64,000 bases of DNA from Candidatus Obscuribacterales bacterium (GCA_019745415.1 JAIETF010000006.1:62001-126000), one strand, 5' to 3'; positions 8,729-16,945 are shown, counted from the stretch's first letter. Notes: generated by a model not told the origin, from the letters alone. Numbers and translations are program-made.

Positions 8729-8872
8729 CTCTTTAGAAGAGCCTCAGCACCCCCTAAAGAAGAGACGCACTGTATTTAGTATCAAAACGGCGAGCCCCAA
8801 CCTCTATGAAAAGACAGGTGCACTTGAGGCTCTATGGAAGAAAGAGAAAGTTAATGAGCCCCGTGGGCTTTT
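8729..8872 (+). ncRNA. Candidate structured small RNA, family not recognised
   Basis: The 390 bases between the aminotransferase and tRNA-Lys hold no credible protein gene but can fold into a long rod: CTCTTT (8729-8734) with AAAGAG (8841-8846); after an internal loop, AGAGCCTCA (8738-8746) with TGAGGCTCT (8825-8833); then, past a three-base bulge, GCACC (8747-8751) with GGTGC (8817-8821). That gives 20 base pairs in three nearly coaxial helices around a 65-base interior. A small AGCCC/GGGCT hairpin with TTTT (8857-8872) follows as a possible terminator. The layout recalls rod-like RNAs such as 6S, but I see no family-specific motif. It could instead be a leader or a chance fold. Confidence 0.42.
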
Positions 8873-8907
8873 GGCGATGCAAGTTATTCACTATTTTTAC
8901 AATTAGG

Positions 8908-8936
8908 TTGACGCAACCCTGGGCGGCTGTTAGGAT
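8908..8936 (+). promoter_or_regulatory. Sigma-70 promoter of tRNA-Lys
   Basis: TTGACG at 8908-8913, a 17-base spacer and TAGGAT at 8931-8936. Initiation would fall near 8943, about 13 bases before the mature tRNA. Confidence 0.8.
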
Positions 8937-8955
8937 GATTATTCGTTGCCGCTAA

Positions 8956-9028
8956 GCGCCTGTAGCTCAGCCGGTAGAGCACTCGGCTTTTAACCGATTG
9001 GTCGTGCGTTCGAGTCGCACCGGGCGCA
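8956..9028 (+). tRNA. tRNA-Lys(UUU)
   Basis: A complete 73-nt cloverleaf. The acceptor arms GCGCCTG and CGGGCGC pair (one G-U), with a GCTC/GAGC D-stem, an anticodon loop CTTTTAA with anticodon TTT at positions 34-36, a T-arm GTGCG-TTCGAGT-CGCAC, and discriminator A. The outermost anticodon-stem pair is a C-T mismatch. The 3' CCA is not encoded. The gene has its own promoter and terminator. Confidence 0.96.
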
Positions 9029-9035
9029 AATTTTT

Positions 9036-9066
9036 AGAGAGGTGTTTTTAACACCTCTCTTTTGCT
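9036..9066 (+). terminator. Terminator of tRNA-Lys
   Basis: A perfect 11-bp stem (AGAGAGGTGTT / AACACCTCTCT, 9036-9046 and 9050-9060) with a TTT loop and a T-rich tail. It starts eight bases after the tRNA; a T run on the other side could let it work in both directions. Confidence 0.92.
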
Positions 9067-9122
9067 TTTCTGTACTGAAAATTTTCCAGGCTGCAGTTTG
9101 GCGCCGGACAAGCGAAAGAAAA

Positions 9123-9148
9123 AGAGTCCACTTCGGGACTCTCTTTTT
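9123..9148. terminator. Bidirectional terminator hairpin
   Basis: AGAGTCC (9123-9129) pairs with GGACTCT (9136-9142) around ACTTCG. T5 follows on the plus strand, and an A run precedes it that gives T5 on the minus strand. It sits between tRNA-Lys and the convergent gene at 9278-9745 and could serve either. Confidence 0.75.
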
Positions 9149-9152
9149 GATT

Positions 9153-9296
9153 CTTGCGGATTTATATAAGTCTCACGCTCTTTACCAAGGGAAGTTGAAC
9201 CTTGCGGTTTTATATAAGTCTCACGCTCTTTACCAAGGGAAGTTGAACCTTGCGGATTTATATAGGTCTCACGCTCTTTACCAAGGGAAGTTGAAC
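9153..9296. repeat. Three 48-bp direct tandem repeats copying a gene's 3' end
   Basis: Units begin at 9153, 9201 and 9249, abut without spacers and differ at only a few positions. Each contains CTCACGCTCTTTACCAAGGG. The third unit overlaps the last codons and stop of the minus-strand gene 9278-9745 (FNFPW then TAA). The period is 16 codons, so every unit repeats that same coding tail and stop in the same frame. This looks like slippage or unequal duplication of the gene end into its 3' flank. Confidence 0.92.
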
Positions 9297-9745
9297 CTAG
9301 CAAACATGGGCGTCGAAGAAGCATTGAGCCCTTGTCTGAAGTCGAGGACGCCTATCTGAACGCCGCGATCTTCAAACGAAGCGGGATAGAGGTAGAGCGA
9401 AGCCGAGAATTGCTCGACTGTGCCACGTTCACTGGCGCCTCTTCCTAGCTCGAATACTACTTCCAAACCACGGGGTGAACGCACCGGGGTCTCAAGTTCA
9501 AAGTACTTCTCAAACATAAGATCATCGCCATAGGGCGGCGGTTCTTCAAAATCAATCGGTAAACTGTGGGTGGTCCATTGCCAAAGAACGGCATCCGAGC
9601 CCGATTTCTTCAAAGTAACGTTGAGCCTCGGAAACCAGTCGTCGACTCCAACTGCTCCAATCTCACGATAAACAGACAAACGACCGCGAGTGAGCAAAGG
9701 TCTATCAACTAAAAGCTGCCGTCCTTGTGCGTCGATTTCATCCAT
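9278..9745 (-). CDS. Hypothetical protein, 155 residues
   Basis: I do not recognise this protein. It is acidic, with no signal peptide or membrane segment, and rich in short beta-like stretches (RLNVTLKKSG, LEVVFELGRG, QFSASLYLYP). It includes a proline-rich PIDFEEPPPYGDD segment. The C-terminus FNFPW is encoded inside the tandem repeat, so the last residues may vary between strains. It stands alone on the minus strand. The nearest likely terminator in its direction is the hairpin at 9123-9148, beyond the repeat. Confidence 0.6.
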   Translation of the reverse strand: MDEIDAQGRQLLVDRPLLTRGRLSVYREIGAVGVDDWFPRLNVTLKKSGSDAVLWQWTTHSLPIDFEEPPPYGDDLMFEKYFELETPVRSPRGLEVVFELGRGASERGTVEQFSASLYLYPASFEDRGVQIGVLDFRQGLNASSTPMFARFNFPW

Positions 9746-9896
9746 TCCTGGCTATTCCTTATTTATCTATTGTCAGTCGAAAGAAAAGCATAACACCACA
9801 AGACATTATGGCAGTAATCGGATAATGTTACTGCCTACAAAAGCCAGTACATAATTACAACCGGCCTCTTAGTTCCCCAATCAAACGGATGCGAAA

Positions 9897-11207
9897 GTGA
9901 AACTGCTTCGATTCCCCAAGCGATTCTCAATGGGCGGGCTTTATATTGCCCCCAAAAGTCAGCCAGAAACATGGGAGCTTTTGACCAAGCCCCAGGGTCT
10001 TATTGTCAACCCTGACAATCAGCCAATCAACTGGCAATGGTTGGATGAAGCCTCAGGCGACATCATGATCGAAGAGCCTGAAGCAAGCAAACTCCAACTC
10101 AAAGTTTCACCATCTGCCGCCGGCTCACTGAGTCCCCTTGAGAATTTGCAGGCCGACAGCCTCCATGTGCTTGACATGAGCCGTTCTCAAGTGATGGATC
10201 TGGGCTTGACCCATATTTCTCACCTGCAATCAGTACGCGTACTGGAGCTTGCCTATACCCCCATTACCGACGCCGGCCTAGGTTTCATCGCCCGTCTAAA
10301 AGACTTAGAATCTTTGGGTCTGACAGCCACCAATATCACCTCAGACGGGCTAACCTATCTGGCACCATTGACCGAGCTGAAAGAGCTTTGGCTAAACGGC
10401 ACGGATTGCGGCGATGATGCCGTCGAAAGTCTTCTCGGTTTCAGTGAGCTTATGTTGCTTGGGCTTTCAGGCACCAGTATCACCGATAAAGGTCTGCAAA
10501 AACTCACCGGTCTAAAGAACCTCATTCGTCTCTATCTCTTCAATACAAACGTTTCAGAACAAGCTATCGAGACTTTGCGCAAAGCTAATCCGCATCTGCG
10601 CGTCAAATGGAAGAGACAGGGACCAAGTCGACCTGAATTCACTCTCGCCGATTGGGTTGACCTCTCGGTTGCCGAAGAAAAAAAAGACACCGCAGGAGGA
10701 GCCTCTTCGGAAAGCAAGCCTCTGCCCACCCTGCAAAATCCCACTAAAGAACTAAGTGAAGTGGAGTTTTGGGACATCATAGACCTTTTAAACTGGGACG
10801 AAGAAGGCAATGATGATGCTGTAATAGAGCCGGCCGTCAACTTTCTCTCGCTGAAGAGTGAAAAGCAAATTTGCGCCTTCCAAGAAATTTTGACCAACAA
10901 ACTCTATGAAATAGACGGTGAGGCTTTCGCCAGAGAAATAGGCAAAGACTCTTTTCAAGGACAAGATAAATACTTCTCGCGCGAATGGTTTCTGGCAGCT
11001 AGGTGCTGCGCCGTCGCCAACGGTCAAGTGTTTTACGAAGAGATTGTGGAAGAACCAGCTTTGATGCCCAAAGATCTCGGCTTTACGGCACTATGCTCAC
11101 TGGCACCGAGAGCTTATCGCAAAAAGACCGGCAAAGATTTCACCTACTTACCCTGTAAGTCTGAGCAATCAATGAGCAATCTAGATCTCTGGCCCTCACT
11201 CAACTAA
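9897..11207 (+). CDS. LRR protein fused to a DUF4240 domain
   Basis: 436 residues from a GTG start. The N-terminal half has five or six leucine-rich repeats of about 24 residues (e.g. LHVLDMSRSQVMDLGLTHI, VRVLELAYTPITDAGLGFI, LKELWLNGTDCGDDAVESL), of the type with ITDxGL turns. After a charged linker, the C-terminal third (about 292-420) matches DUF4240: SEVEFWDIIDLLNW, a helical middle and FSREWFLAARCCAVANGQ. DUF4240 has no established activity. Cytoplasmic by absence of a signal peptide. The glycosylase gene starts 21 bp downstream, so the pair may be co-transcribed. LRR part certain, DUF4240 call fairly confident. Confidence 0.78.
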   Translation: MKLLRFPKRFSMGGLYIAPKSQPETWELLTKPQGLIVNPDNQPINWQWLDEASGDIMIEEPEASKLQLKVSPSAAGSLSPLENLQADSLHVLDMSRSQVMDLGLTHISHLQSVRVLELAYTPITDAGLGFIARLKDLESLGLTATNITSDGLTYLAPLTELKELWLNGTDCGDDAVESLLGFSELMLLGLSGTSITDKGLQKLTGLKNLIRLYLFNTNVSEQAIETLRKANPHLRVKWKRQGPSRPEFTLADWVDLSVAEEKKDTAGGASSESKPLPTLQNPTKELSEVEFWDIIDLLNWDEEGNDDAVIEPAVNFLSLKSEKQICAFQEILTNKLYEIDGEAFAREIGKDSFQGQDKYFSREWFLAARCCAVANGQVFYEEIVEEPALMPKDLGFTALCSLAPRAYRKKTGKDFTYLPCKSEQSMSNLDLWPSLN

Positions 11208-11228
11208 AAAATCTGATGGGCAAATCTT

Positions 11229-11903
11229 ATGAGTAGATCTAATCGCGGCAGCAAGACTAAAACCACCAAGGCCGTTGCCTTTTTAAAAGATGCCGACCCT
11301 AAGCTGGGTGAGTTGATCGAGCAAGTTGGTGCTTATAGACTGCCGGTCAATGAGTTGCAATCTACATATGAAGCCCTGGCCGAATCAATAATCTATCAAC
11401 AAATTACCGGCAAAGCAGCCGCCAGCATTCATAATAAAGTAATAGCCGGTTTAGGCGAGAAAGGAAAAGACGGCACCATCTGCTTTCCACCCCCGCAAAA
11501 GGTCTTAGCCTCCGATATACAAACCTTGCGCAGCTGTGGGCTTTCTCAAAGCAAGGCTCTTTCTTTGCTAGACTTGGCCAAACACTCACTAGCAGGACAA
11601 CTGCCGGAAGGTGATGAACTGGCAGCCTTAGAAGACCAAGAAATCATCGACTCGCTTGTCACCATCCGTGGTATCGGACCATGGACGGTACAAATGCTGC
11701 TTATCTTTCGCTTGGGAAGAGAAAATGTTATGCCCCATACCGACTATGGTATTCGCAAGGGCTTTACCCGCACCTTCCCCAGGCACGGCAAAAAAGCCAA
11801 AGATGGTTTGGCAACCCCTCAAAGTGTACTCAGCCGGGCGGAGCGCTGGCAACCCTATCGAACTTGTGCCAGCTGGTATCTATGGCGGGCTACCGAACTC
11901 TGA
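11229..11903 (+). CDS. DNA-3-methyladenine glycosylase II, AlkA/HhH-GPD family
   Basis: 224 residues. The helix-hairpin-helix motif is RGIGPWTVQML (about 147-157) and the catalytic aspartate is D172 in MPHTDYGIRKGF, as in AlkA-type enzymes that remove alkylated bases such as 3-methyladenine. YQQITGKAAASI near residue 56 is also typical. It lacks the Ada-like N-terminal extension of E. coli AlkA, so it is the short form common in many bacteria. The substrate range cannot be read from sequence. Confidence 0.9.
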   Translation: MSRSNRGSKTKTTKAVAFLKDADPKLGELIEQVGAYRLPVNELQSTYEALAESIIYQQITGKAAASIHNKVIAGLGEKGKDGTICFPPPQKVLASDIQTLRSCGLSQSKALSLLDLAKHSLAGQLPEGDELAALEDQEIIDSLVTIRGIGPWTVQMLLIFRLGRENVMPHTDYGIRKGFTRTFPRHGKKAKDGLATPQSVLSRAERWQPYRTCASWYLWRATEL

Positions 11904-11951
11904 GATAATATATATTCCAGTCTAAAATAGTTTGCCCTTCAGCCATTTGAA

Positions 11952-13421
11952 TTGAGCCAGCCCTTGTCACCTTTCCCAAAGACCTCGCAAAATCGAAGAA
12001 AAGCCCTGGCTCTGGCTTTTCTTCTTTCACTGGCAGCACCGAATATTTTGCCTATAGCCAGCCTGGCTCAAGGCTACGACGACGATGATGACGACTATCA
12101 ACCGCGCAGAAGGCGGCAGTCGACCTATGACGACGGCGGCAACGCCGACAATAGCGGGCGCTCGAATGACGATAATCCAAGCAAGCCATCAAACAAACTC
12201 TTTATACCGGCTTTTGTCACCTATTGGTCGCATGACGCCCTCGGCTATCATCCCTCCATCGCTTTCACTGTAGAAAACAACACCGGCAAAAGCCTCTTGG
12301 GTACGCCAATTCAGCTACAAGCTCATTTTAGAGTTTTGTCCGAAGGCATACTAAATGTCTATAACTGGCAGACTTATTTCGATACTAGCGGCGGACAGCA
12401 ACTGGTCAACACCGAAGCCCACGGCAAAAGACCCTTCGAATTGCCCATGGACCAAAGCCAATGGCCACTAATAGAATGCAAAATACTTTGCAAACTGCCC
12501 GACGGTTCGCCTAGCCAGAACCTGCTTGTGGCGCGAGTGCAGCCAGTGGCAATGACCGAAGACGATGCCAGAAGCCAGCTCAACTTTTTATTGGGGCGGA
12601 CAAGACTGGCAAAAGCCAAAATGGAAGCTCAAAAGAAGAAAGACCAAGAGAAGCAACAACAAACCGCTAAGGCAAACCCGAGCCAAACAAAGGCAACCAA
12701 CCCAGCCGCCACCAGAAGTGGTGCACAGACAGCCGATAGTCGGCCAGAAGCCAAAGCCGAGCCCAAACCAGAGCCCAAGGCGGAGCCACTCATGGCTGTT
12801 GCCGGAAGCTTGGGCAGCAGCCTAAAACCCCAAGAAATCACAAGCCCCTTCGAACTGCTCACCCGCAGCAGCTATGCCGGTCTTGCCGACGACTTCTATT
12901 TATTTGAAAAGACAATCGGCATGCCGGTAGAAACCGACCTGAAGGACAAGAACTGGATCTGGGCCAACTATAGACGCCAACCGGCTTTGCGCTTCTATGC
13001 CGGTTCGAAAGGACGCACAGGCAAAGCCGACACTGTCATCGCCGTCTTACAGCAAGACAATCTCAGCGACAGCCAGGTCAGCCAGGCTATCAAAGCCCTC
13101 TCGGGTAAGTTCAAAGGCGAGAAACTCAACCCTATCGAACATTCGGTGCGCTATGTCGATACATCGGTCAGCCCAAGCGGTCGTATCGAGTTTATGGTGG
13201 CTAACGGTCAAAGTTTCCGCGGTCTCTGCTTCAAGCTGCGCGAAAATGACGGCAGTGTTTCAACCGTCATAGTCGTCAGCCGTCTACCCGGCTCCCTCGC
13301 CGAACAGCTAAAAGAAGAAGCGCATAACACGAATGTGCTTAGCTTCCTGCTCACCGGTCTAGGCGAAAGAGGCGATAGAGCTGATAGAGGAAATCGCAGC
13401 GCTCGCCCGGACGATCGCTAA
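11952..13421 (+). CDS. Secreted protein of unknown function with acidic and Pro/Lys-rich segments
   Basis: 489 residues from a TTG; no clear Shine-Dalgarno is seen, so the start is tentative. A signal peptide is clear (KALALAFLLSLAAPNILP then SLAQG). The mature N-terminus has a run of aspartates followed by an RRRR cluster. A folded domain (about 75-215) precedes a Lys/Gln/Pro/Ala-rich linker (about 220-285), and a second domain (about 295-470) contains conserved-looking segments such as LRFYAGSKGRTGKADTV. No known family is recognised. The next gene begins 228 bp downstream, after a gap with a small stem-loop near 13455-13494. Confidence 0.7.
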   Translation: MSQPLSPFPKTSQNRRKALALAFLLSLAAPNILPIASLAQGYDDDDDDYQPRRRRQSTYDDGGNADNSGRSNDDNPSKPSNKLFIPAFVTYWSHDALGYHPSIAFTVENNTGKSLLGTPIQLQAHFRVLSEGILNVYNWQTYFDTSGGQQLVNTEAHGKRPFELPMDQSQWPLIECKILCKLPDGSPSQNLLVARVQPVAMTEDDARSQLNFLLGRTRLAKAKMEAQKKKDQEKQQQTAKANPSQTKATNPAATRSGAQTADSRPEAKAEPKPEPKAEPLMAVAGSLGSSLKPQEITSPFELLTRSSYAGLADDFYLFEKTIGMPVETDLKDKNWIWANYRRQPALRFYAGSKGRTGKADTVIAVLQQDNLSDSQVSQAIKALSGKFKGEKLNPIEHSVRYVDTSVSPSGRIEFMVANGQSFRGLCFKLRENDGSVSTVIVVSRLPGSLAEQLKEEAHNTNVLSFLLTGLGERGDRADRGNRSARPDDR

Positions 13422-13587
13422 TTTCCCGGCTTCTTTAATTGTGTATTTCTCCATCTGTTCATCCGGCTAAGCTCTTAGCTGAGTTTCCGGACAGGTTTCT
13501 GATAAGAAATTAAATCGAGCGTAAAGCCCACATGACGCCCTTCTCAATCTGAGGGTGGGGACTGAGCTGAAACTACTACATACTTAG

Positions 13588-13608
13588 TTATATGTCTGGC
13601 CATATAAT
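13588..13608 (+). promoter_or_regulatory. Inverted repeat overlapping a -10 element before proline dehydrogenase
   Basis: TTATATG (13588-13594) and CATATAA (13601-13607) are perfect 7-bp arms around a 6-bp spacer. The right arm lies in a TATAAT (13603-13608) placed about 42 bases before the ATG. This is what a repressor operator over a promoter would look like. No good -35 is visible. Confidence 0.4.
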
Positions 13609-13649
13609 TTTTGTCCTCTTGTTTAGTACTTGCAAGGAATAGAAAGTAA

Positions 13650-14786
13650 ATGGCAGAAAAGACTATTACTTCGACCACATCGAGAACAAAGAGCCAAACA
13701 ATGCAAGCACCGCCATCTGATTCCAGGTCCCTGCCGCCAGCCGGCAAATCAATCTTTGATGCCATCCCAGTTTCAATGGTCCTCTTTCTAGCTAAACCTT
13801 ATTTGGCCGGTGAAACAGCAGCTGAAGCTCTCACGTTGAGCCAGAAGCTCTATGATGATTTCAAGTACTCTTCCACCCTCGACATTCTTGGTGAAGACGC
13901 CCAAGACGAAAGTGATTGCGATGCATCGGTCGAGCATTACAAAGAGCTAATTAGTCTTATTGCTCAGCATCCACTCAAACTGAGCCAAGCGATTGCAGAA
14001 GAAAGAAGACAACCAACCGTTTCGTTCAAGCCTTCAATGTTTGCCACCAAGGCGCCGGTCAAAGAGGGTTCTGCATCGGCATTCCAAGTACGCAGCAAAG
14101 AACTCGACCTGGCATACAATCGCATAGAAACAGTGGTGGCTTTTGCCGAAGAGCGCGGCGTGCGTGTCACCCTTGAAGCGGAAGACCACAGATGGACCGA
14201 CTTTCATCTAGAGACCTATTTTGCCTTGATCGAATCGGGATATAAGAATGTCGGCACTGTTTTGCAGACAAGACTGTTCCGCACAAAGAAAGATCTGGCC
14301 CGTTTTGACGAGCGCATGCGCACCCGCCTGGTGATTGGTATCTATAACGAGCCATCAAGCCTTGCCCATACAGCTAAACCAGTCATGAAAGATCTCTTGG
14401 TCGACTATGCCCGCGAGTTGATGGCGCGTGGCACCTATGTCGAGATAGCCACACACGACACAAAATGTCTAGCCAGCTTCTTTGCCGCAGCAATAACCGA
14501 TAAAGTTGATCCAAGCCGCTTCGAAACCCAGTTCTTGCACGGTGTGCCGCGCAAGCGCTTTCAAGAATCACTAATATCTGGTCGACTGTTTGAAGGCGAA
14601 GAATATAGACAACTGAGAGAAAACCACGAGTACCTGCAAAAACTGGCTCGTGAAGGGGTTCTCGTCAGAATGTACCTGCCCTTCGGCGAAGGTAAAGTGG
14701 CAGGCGCCTATTGCAGAAGAAGACTGAAAGAAAACCCGAATATGGTTACCTACGGCATCAAAAATCTGCTCAAGCTTGGCGAATAG
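13650..14786 (+). CDS. Proline dehydrogenase (single-domain PRODH)
   Basis: 378 residues. It oxidises proline to 1-pyrroline-5-carboxylate with FAD, passing electrons to the respiratory chain. Family segments are in order: LDILGEDAQDESDC, RVTLEAEDHRWTDF, a late IATHDTKCLASFF and a FETQFLHGVPRKRFQ stretch, then VRMYLPFGEGKVAGAYCRRRLKENP, which carries the substrate-binding arginines. It is a stand-alone PRODH, not a PutA fusion, and no P5C dehydrogenase is next to it. The N-terminal 35 residues are low-complexity. Its 3' end overlaps lipA by 17 bp tail to tail. Confidence 0.88.
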   Translation: MAEKTITSTTSRTKSQTMQAPPSDSRSLPPAGKSIFDAIPVSMVLFLAKPYLAGETAAEALTLSQKLYDDFKYSSTLDILGEDAQDESDCDASVEHYKELISLIAQHPLKLSQAIAEERRQPTVSFKPSMFATKAPVKEGSASAFQVRSKELDLAYNRIETVVAFAEERGVRVTLEAEDHRWTDFHLETYFALIESGYKNVGTVLQTRLFRTKKDLARFDERMRTRLVIGIYNEPSSLAHTAKPVMKDLLVDYARELMARGTYVEIATHDTKCLASFFAAAITDKVDPSRFETQFLHGVPRKRFQESLISGRLFEGEEYRQLRENHEYLQKLAREGVLVRMYLPFGEGKVAGAYCRRRLKENPNMVTYGIKNLLKLGE

Positions 14787-15645
14787 TTCGCTCTAAAACT
14801 TCACCGGCATGATAGCTCGAACGCACCAGCGGTCCTGAAAAAACCGCGGCAAACTTGTCTCGTCCATAATCTTCGAAACTCTTAAATTCGTCGGGATGAA
14901 CATAACGAGCCACCGGCAAGTGATTGGGAGTGGGCTGCATATACTGTCCGATAGTGACAATATCAACGCGAGACTTTTGCAAGTCATCAAGTACGGCAAA
15001 TACCTCTTCTAGACTCTCACCAAGCCCCACCATCAGTCCAGATTTGGTGGTCATACCAGCTTCTTTCGCCCGCAAAAGAAGCTCAAGAGAGCGCTTGTAA
15101 TTTCCTTGCGGTCTTACCGGCAAATAAAGCCTGGGCACCGTTTCAATATTGTGGTTGAGCACATCGGGCTTTTCAGCAAGCACGATATCAAGGTTATCCC
15201 AGTTACCCATAAAGTCGGGAATAAGCACCTCCACCTGGCACTTACCCTCGGTGGAACGGCGCACCTCTTGTATAGTCTTGGCCCAGACATTGGCGCCGCC
15301 GTCCTTTAACTCGTCGCGATTGACCGACGTAATGACGGCATACTTAAGACCCATACGCTGCACTGCATCAGCCACTCGCCAGGGCTCTTCCAAGTCGAGT
15401 TCGGTGGGCTTGCCGGTGATGACATTACAAAATCCACAGCTTCGCGTGCAAACATTGCCGAGAATCATAAAAGTAGCTGTCGACGAAGACCAGCACTCAC
15501 CGCGGTTCGGACAAGCAGCAGACTCGCAAACAGTATGCAAGTCATGGGTATCTATGATCTCTTTCACCTTTTGATAGGCGGCGCCGGTGGGCAATTTAAC
15601 TTTGAGCCAATCCGGCTTAGGAAGCGGCTTTTCCACAGGTTGCAT
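14770..15645 (-). CDS. lipA: Lipoyl synthase
   Basis: 291 residues, the usual length. LipA is a radical-SAM enzyme that inserts two sulfurs into protein-bound octanoyl groups, making the lipoyl cofactor of 2-oxoacid dehydrogenases. The auxiliary cluster cysteines are C40, C45 and C51 (CESAACPNRGEC) and the radical-SAM cysteines are C66, C70 and C73 (CTRSCGFC). The lipoyl-synthase GLGES element is present. It diverges from the PDH operon, whose E2 protein is its expected target, with 172 bp between the two starts, so shared regulation is plausible. Convergent 17-bp overlap with proline dehydrogenase. Confidence 0.96.
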   Translation of the reverse strand: MQPVEKPLPKPDWLKVKLPTGAAYQKVKEIIDTHDLHTVCESAACPNRGECWSSSTATFMILGNVCTRSCGFCNVITGKPTELDLEEPWRVADAVQRMGLKYAVITSVNRDELKDGGANVWAKTIQEVRRSTEGKCQVEVLIPDFMGNWDNLDIVLAEKPDVLNHNIETVPRLYLPVRPQGNYKRSLELLLRAKEAGMTTKSGLMVGLGESLEEVFAVLDDLQKSRVDIVTIGQYMQPTPNHLPVARYVHPDEFKSFEDYGRDKFAAVFSGPLVRSSYHAGEVLERTIRQA

Positions 15646-15767
15646 TTCTACCTTCTATTCATCTTTTGTTTACTTTTTCGCTCCACAACCGACTCTTGTC
15701 ACACTCAATAACAAAGATTTAGAGAGCGCTTTTCCTCACAAACTGTAATATATGACATACTTTCTAT

Positions 15768-15782
15768 GTTATACAGCATAAC
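15768..15782. promoter_or_regulatory. Short inverted repeat in the lipA-pdhA divergent region
   Basis: GTTAT and ATAAC arms around ACAGC, 35 bp before pdhA, in an AT-rich stretch suitable for promoters. It could be a regulator site for either gene, but the arms are only 5 bp. Confidence 0.25.
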
Positions 15783-15817
15783 TGTCTTTATCTGTCTTTT
15801 AAGGTGGTCACAAAACC

Positions 15818-16945
15818 ATGCCAAGAAAACCAATCGAGCTGCCCCAGATCGAATACCTCTCGATTCTCGACGAGGACGGAGTTGTCGATAAAGAACTGGA
15901 GCCGAAAATCTCAAACGACGACCTCAAGTGCTTGTATCGCTACATGCTCTTGGCCAGACGCACAGACGAGCGCATGCTCATGATGCAAAGGCAAGGACGT
16001 CTCGGTACCTTCCCTCAATCTTCAGGACACGAAGCCATCTCGATGGGCTCGGTCATCCACCTCAAGAAAAGCGACTGGCATGTCCCCGCCTATCGCGAAC
16101 TAGCCGGTCTGCTCTATCGCGGCTGGTCTATAGACAGCACCTTGCTCTACTGGAACGGTTACGAAGAAGGCGCCAGACCGCCGGAAGGCGTCAACGATCT
16201 GCCGGTTTGCGTACCGATAGCCAGTCAACTCTTGCATGCCGCCGGTATCGGTATGGGCATGAATATCAGAGACGAAAAAGGCGTAGTCATGACCTATTTC
16301 GGTGATGGTGCTTCCTCTGAAGGCGATACTCACGAAGCCATGAACTTTGCTGCCGTCTATCAAGCCCCGGTTGTTTTCATGTGCTTGAACAACCAGTATG
16401 CCATTTCAGTACCGCTCTCTAAACAGATGCGCAACGAAACCATCGCTCAAAGAGCAATTGCTTATGGAATGCCGGGTATCAGAGTCGACGGCAACGACGT
16501 GCTCGCCGTTTATGTTGCCACCAAAGAAGCTGTAGAAAGAGCCAGAAAAGGTGAAGGACCCACCCTCATCGAAGGTCTCACCTATAGATTCACACCGCAC
16601 ACTACCGCCGACGATCCCAAACGCTACCGTTCTGAAGAAGAATGCAAGCTCTGGACCAAGCGCGAACCTCTGCATCGCTTCAAAAAATATTTGCTTGATA
16701 AAGGCGTCTATAAAGAAGCCGAACTGACCACTCTAGAAGAAGAAGTAGACGCTTTGATCAAAGCCGCCATCGCCAGAATGGAACAAGCTTCCACTTCGGA
16801 AGAACTGATGAATCCTTTGGCTATGTTCGACTATCTCTATGCCGATATGCCCCCTTACTTAAATGAACAAAGAGAAGAGCTGCGTGCTCATCTCGAAAAA
16901 ACAAAGAATGCAGGCAAAAGCCCGCAGCATGCCTCGGCAAAATAA
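15818..16945 (+). CDS. pdhA: Pyruvate dehydrogenase E1 component, alpha subunit
   Basis: 375 residues, Bacillus/mitochondrial-type E1 alpha. With PdhB it decarboxylates pyruvate on thiamine diphosphate and acetylates the E2 lipoyl group. The ThDP/Mg motif begins GDGASSEGDTHEAMNFA and ends with LNNQYAIS; the phosphorylation-loop-like RYRSEEE segment follows YRFTPHTTADDP. The N-terminal LDEDGVVDKE and the C-terminal MFDYLYADMPPYL are typical of PdhA rather than branched-chain E1, although BkdA1 cannot be wholly excluded. First gene of a four-gene operon; AAGGTGG precedes the ATG. Confidence 0.92.
   Translation: MPRKPIELPQIEYLSILDEDGVVDKELEPKISNDDLKCLYRYMLLARRTDERMLMMQRQGRLGTFPQSSGHEAISMGSVIHLKKSDWHVPAYRELAGLLYRGWSIDSTLLYWNGYEEGARPPEGVNDLPVCVPIASQLLHAAGIGMGMNIRDEKGVVMTYFGDGASSEGDTHEAMNFAAVYQAPVVFMCLNNQYAISVPLSKQMRNETIAQRAIAYGMPGIRVDGNDVLAVYVATKEAVERARKGEGPTLIEGLTYRFTPHTTADDPKRYRSEEECKLWTKREPLHRFKKYLLDKGVYKEAELTTLEEEVDALIKAAIARMEQASTSEELMNPLAMFDYLYADMPPYLNEQREELRAHLEKTKNAGKSPQHASAK

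Noticed and set aside
8729-8846. Identification of the candidate RNA as 6S RNA
   Set aside because: The rod shape is similar but it is short, the 65-base interior shows no clear further pairing, and no conserved 6S bubble was recognised.
9153-9296. CRISPR array
   Set aside because: The repeats abut directly, with no unique spacers, and there are no cas genes in the window.
9034-9324. Minus-strand frame with repeated GSTSLGKERETYINP units
   Set aside because: It is another frame of the 48-bp tandem repeat and runs through two terminator hairpins; no credible ribosome site.
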